Of a DNA stretch of 64,000 bases, positions 61,001-64,000 are shown one piece after another. Position 1 is the first letter of the stretch. Every line of letters begins with the position of its first letter. A program made the position numbers and the translations under genes. Location of the stretch: NCBI GenBank assembly GCA_008711295.1, contig VUYV01000004.1, positions 3,507,129 to 3,571,128 of the forward strand, written 5' to 3'. Source of the DNA: Anarhynchus alexandrinus (lineage: Eukaryota > Chordata > Aves > Charadriiformes > Charadriidae). The notes beneath the pieces are model-generated. The model made no database searches. It saw only the letters and a program-made list of their open reading frames with translations, and was not told the origin of the DNA.

Positions 61001-64000
61001 GTATTTGAAAAATGTTTGGCATTTCAGTGAAAAAAACCCTAGTAACTTAATGCATGTCCTAGTAAGTTTGGTGGGGTTTTTTAAATTAGCAAGTTGTTTT
61101 TTAAAAAAGCATATGCAATCTGCATGCACTTAATGTGGTATCGGTCTCCTCTACCACACTGACATTTACACATGTGAACACAGCTCAGGTAAGAAAGCAA
61201 TTTTTGTTAGGTTTCCTCGAGTTTGCCATAAATTAATGAAGCATGTTAAGAGTGACATAATGATGAGTCTGAGAGGCTTTATCCTTACTGCAAAAATAAC
61301 CATGCTTTGGTCCACCTGTTTTCCAGCACAGCTGCTTCTGCTCTTCATGGACACAAGAAAGCACATCCCAGCTGTGTTGACATACCATGTTTTAGGTACT
61401 AGGTTTAAAACATGGTTATAACCTCTTCTCTCCAGACAGACAAGAAGAAATGTATTTCAGCAGTGTTAGTTAAGCCTGGGTTGGAACTGCACTGCCTACG
61501 ATTTTGTTTAGACACAGTCAATAGTTAACATCGCCAGCAGCGCCCCAAACCAACCCACACACTAACAAGATGTGTTAAAATCCAGGAGGAATGCAGCTAT
61601 GACTGCATTTAACCATAAGCTCATTAGGAAAGATCATCCATGGATATCACAGCTCTTAACACTGCACTGAACTCTGTCCACTGCAGGGTACCAAATCAAT
61701 TAGGACATAATAAATGAGAACGGACGTTTTCTCTCATACATCCTTCAGACTTTTCAAATGATCTGGAGAATGCGTTTAGTCCACGATTCCACAACATACT
61801 TAAGGATGGGCTTCAGTAAAACTGAATTAGAAAATCAGGCTAAAATGGCTAACCATGAGTGTTTTGATTGACAGGTTTCAGAGGCTTTTAATTTCGTTTT
61901 GAAAGAGCACGTGGCAGCCCTTTCACCAAAAATAGGCTCTTTCAAGACATACGAATTTGAGTCCCAAAAAATAAAGCCCTCAAAATCACAAGCTACTTCT
62001 GAAAAACTTGGCTTATTGTGCAAGTCCCGCTAACTTCAGTGGGAGCCACATACTTTTGATCTTTGCTGAATGAACACTTATCATCCAGTTTACAAGATCC
62101 TTCACAATGAATAAATTGAAAAAGCAATGTTATGAATTACGATGAAAGTGTAGTTCAACTATATCAATTTTTTCCAAACAATTTTCATATTAATACAATT
62201 TTTACTGTAATCACCTCTTGCAAATTAATGACAGCCATTTTCGGTAACAGTTTGAACACACAATATGGAGCATTTTAGATAAAATTACTCTTTTTGCCTC
62301 AACATCAGATGCGTTTCATTCAACATTTGATATTTTTAAACTACCTGAAAAAATATTTTCAGAGGGTCACAGCTTTAAGGGAACAGCTACTAACTCTTGG
62401 GTCCAGAGCGCAAGGAAGAATGTGAATAGGGAAAAATGCAGAACAGCGAAAGGGCAGGGAAAAATTCCAGCCAAGAAGCTTTAGGCAGGCACAAAGCACA
62501 GAAAGGAAGTGTGGGAGAAGGGCACATGTGGGACAGAAAGCAATGGGACACAAAAGATGGGATTCTTCTCTGTTCTCCTCCCACAGTCAGGTTGCGCTCA
62601 CTCTGTGGTTCATACTCAGGCCCACCGGGCCATGTAGAACAGGTGGGTTAAGGGGTGTTCTGTTTTGTTTTTTAAATTAAAAATACCGATTTGCATCCAA
62701 CTGTAACTGCAGTTAACGGGGGTTAGGAGCAAACATGAACTATAGCCAAGTGTCGCTCTGTTAAAAGCACTGGCCTGGAACAATCGGACTCTGAATGGTC
62801 ACGTTTGCTTCAGTGAACCAGAGCGCAAATAATCTCTTGATTAGCTCATTAGCCATTTATCTTATTCTTTCAAGAGGTATATACGTATATCATACATACA
62901 TACACACACGTAACTGTGTATGTAAAATCTTAGCCTTTGGATGCAGCCAGCCAGTTCCCCAACTGATGCACAGCTGCAGCGAATTCCCTAGGTATACACC
63001 AATATACACGAGCTGATGAGCTGTCAGATAGTTTGCTTTGAAACTCAACATTCAATTACGATTTACCTAAACTTTCAGGGCCCCTTTTGTTTCATTTCAG
63101 GTATCAACAAAACCTTAATGTGTTTCTTAGCTCTATATATGGCCTGGGCTGTTTTTATGGGTTGTTAGACACTTCGATTTACTGTGTTATGAACTATGAA
63201 AACTGAGTTGTTGATCATGTAATGATTTCTATGTTGATGAAGCAACAAATACTATCAGTAGTGGGTAGAATTGCCTTACTCGTGTAATAGAAGTTTGTCA
63301 TTATGATGTAATTATTCCTAAAAATAATTTTTTTCTTCACCAAGTGGAACAGCCAAAGTCCTGCATGGTCATTGAAAAGACCCCGAATCCTCCTTTAGCC
63401 CAAGCCGTAAATCAGAATAACGTTTGGCAAGCGCTTGCTATTCCAGGACGCCGGGTTGTGCTACACCGGCTGCTGCCTCTCCCTGTCCAGTCTATATGAA
63501 TCAAGTGGAAATGTGGTCATTTTGATGAATGGTTGTTGGGGTGTGTACAGTAAATACTGACTGGCATTAGTAGCAGCATAGCTTCACAGAGGTTCATGCA
63601 ATGCAGTGTGCTCGGACTCAGTCGAGTATGGCAAGGTGGCTGCACAGCAGTGTCAGGACAGAGGACGAAGGGCCGTTTGTCCCTTACAGCTGAGCTGGAG
63701 AAACTTACCTGCGAGCAGACAGGACTTAAGAGCTACTTCCCCTGGCATTCTGCATTGCATGCAATGTTGTCATACAGAAACCGCACTTGTTAACACGCAG
63801 CTCTAAAATGTGTCTGTCATAAAGGATGAATAATGTTCGGCATACCGTATCTATATTCAGAGGCCATGGTACGCTGCTGAGGCCATTTCTTGTGTCCACC
63901 AATGCTGCGATAATAAGCTTCTTCTTTTACAGGTGAAATATTTCCCTCACTACCTGACCGAGACCGACCGCCTTCACTGTTACTGTCCATTGTAATTTCT
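48866..64000 (-). CDS. RIMBP2: RIMBP2, RIM-binding protein 2 (3' part of gene, seven coding exons)
   Basis: Exons in transcript order: 64000(partial)-63846, 60929-60745, 58474-58306, 54750-54647, 52856-52785, 51614-51480, 49054-48866. All have GT-AG boundaries and matching phases. The 1,009 visible coding nt give 335 residues plus stop, about a third of the protein. Content: a Ser/Arg-rich linker, SH3-II (VALFDYDP ... IPCNMVSEI), SH3-III (VALYDYDP ... LVPSNFLEEV), and a basic Ser/Pro tail. RIM-BPs sit in the presynaptic active zone; their SH3 domains bind proline-rich motifs of RIM and of voltage-gated calcium channels, placing channels near release sites. The gene is convergent with PIWIL1, as in human. 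TSPOAP1 and RIMBP3 are paralogues; the tail sequence and synteny favour RIMBP2. Confidence 0.95.
51480..51614 (-). CDS. RIMBP2: RIMBP2 exon, end of SH3-III
   Basis: 45 codons: GELNGQKGLVPSNFLEEVPD closes the SH3 fold. VEVFLSDAPS and DTPMRTKAKR lead to the tail. Phase 0 at both ends. Confidence 0.95.
52785..52856 (-). CDS. RIMBP2: RIMBP2 exon, middle of SH3-III
   Basis: 24 codons, AELTFCTGDIITVFGEIDED then GFYY. It is flanked by ttctgcag and gtaagt; phase 0 at both ends, so skipping would keep frame but destroy SH3-III. Confidence 0.95.
53050..53410 (+). repeat. Unidentified GC-richer segment with plus-strand AATAAA in a RIMBP2 intron
   Basis: It stands out from AT-rich intron sequence and follows a T-rich run. 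Near its right end are gtcaataaagactttataac and catctccagtctctg, the kind of poly(A)-signal/R-U5 text found in LTR ends. No TG...CA boundaries or partner LTR are seen. It could be a solitary decayed LTR or an antisense transcript end. Confidence 0.3.
54647..54750 (-). CDS. RIMBP2: RIMBP2 exon, start of SH3-III
   Basis: Basic linker ERNRRSGRQH, then STRRMVALYDYDPRESSPNV. The acceptor cggaacag is chosen because its phase joins the previous exon; the alternative ag ten bases on (54,740) breaks the frame. The donor GAG|gtattg is weak. Confidence 0.93.
55640..55990. other. CpG-richer patch in a RIMBP2 intron
   Basis: Contains gcgcgagcgctgag, cggcccggccccccgctgcc and several further CpGs, unlike the surrounding intron. 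No conserved coding frame. It may be an internal promoter or simply a GC-rich island. Confidence 0.3.
58306..58474 (-). CDS. RIMBP2: RIMBP2 exon with second half of SH3-II
   Basis: VYGDKDADGFYRGE and RIGLIPCNMVSEI finish SH3-II. An acidic helix (QADDEEMMDQLLKQGF) and LNTPVEKI follow. Phase 1 donor gtaagg; the split codon completes Glu with the next exon. Confidence 0.95.
60745..60929 (-). CDS. RIMBP2: RIMBP2 exon with first half of SH3-II
   Basis: DGYGGHDHLSPDIYEESETD, then TRIFVALFDYDPLTMSPNPD and ELPFKEGQIIK. ALFDYDP is the SH3 peptide-binding signature. The donor is AAG|gtggga; phase 0 end. Confidence 0.94.
62872..62912. repeat. AT/CATA/CA microsatellite
   Basis: Mixed TATA, CATA and CA units in a RIMBP2 intron; low complexity only. 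Confidence 0.7.
63846..64000 (-). CDS. RIMBP2: RIMBP2 internal exon, cut by window edge
   Basis: 51 complete codons: a Ser/Arg/Gly stretch (SNSEGGRSRSGSEG), then EEAYYRSIGGHKKWPQQR and MASEYRY. The frame is open to the edge, so the internal ATGs are not starts. Ends in phase 1 at gtatgc and completes an Asp with the next exon. Confidence 0.92.

Overview
This is vertebrate nuclear DNA and almost certainly a bird. It contains split genes with GT-AG introns, CR1 LINE fragments with the typical TTCTATGA-type 3' ends, avian endogenous-retrovirus LTRs, and two genes (PIWIL1 and RIMBP2) that are also neighbours, tail to tail, on human 12q24.33. The LTR families look like those common in neoavian birds, but I do not name a species.

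Layout. (1) 1 to about 22,000: AT-rich intergenic DNA with no exon I can support. From known synteny, FZD10 would lie further left. It holds a few old repeats, microsatellites and one denser block (about 9,405-9,960) that could be a conserved regulatory element. (2) About 22,000-23,020: the presumed PIWIL1 promoter and first non-coding exon. It is interrupted by a 262-base assembly gap (22,543-22,804) bounded by a G run and a C run, and has a cluster of MYB-type motifs just upstream. (3) 23,368-46,820, plus strand: PIWIL1, whose 20 coding exons join in one open frame of 873 codons plus stop. All splice phases agree and the slicer tetrad D644/E682/D714/H848 is intact. Its introns hold CR1 fragments on both strands, a deleted class II (ERVK-like) provirus, and two copies of a second LTR-like family. 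(4) 46,822-47,490: a short convergent intergenic gap. (5) 47,490-64,000, minus strand: the 3' part of RIMBP2. Seven coding exons (335 visible residues plus stop) carry the second and third SH3 domains and a basic C-terminal tail; the rest of the gene lies beyond the right edge.

The two genes work separately. PIWIL1 is a germline piRNA-guided Argonaute that silences transposons and processes transcripts in the testis. RIMBP2 is a presynaptic active-zone scaffold linking RIM proteins and voltage-gated calcium channels. I found no operon-like or novel multi-gene system. The most useful leads are the PIWIL1 promoter (MYB motifs, G/C-flanked gap), the mosaic provirus in intron 1, and oppositely oriented CR1 copies flanking PIWIL1 exons 2-3.
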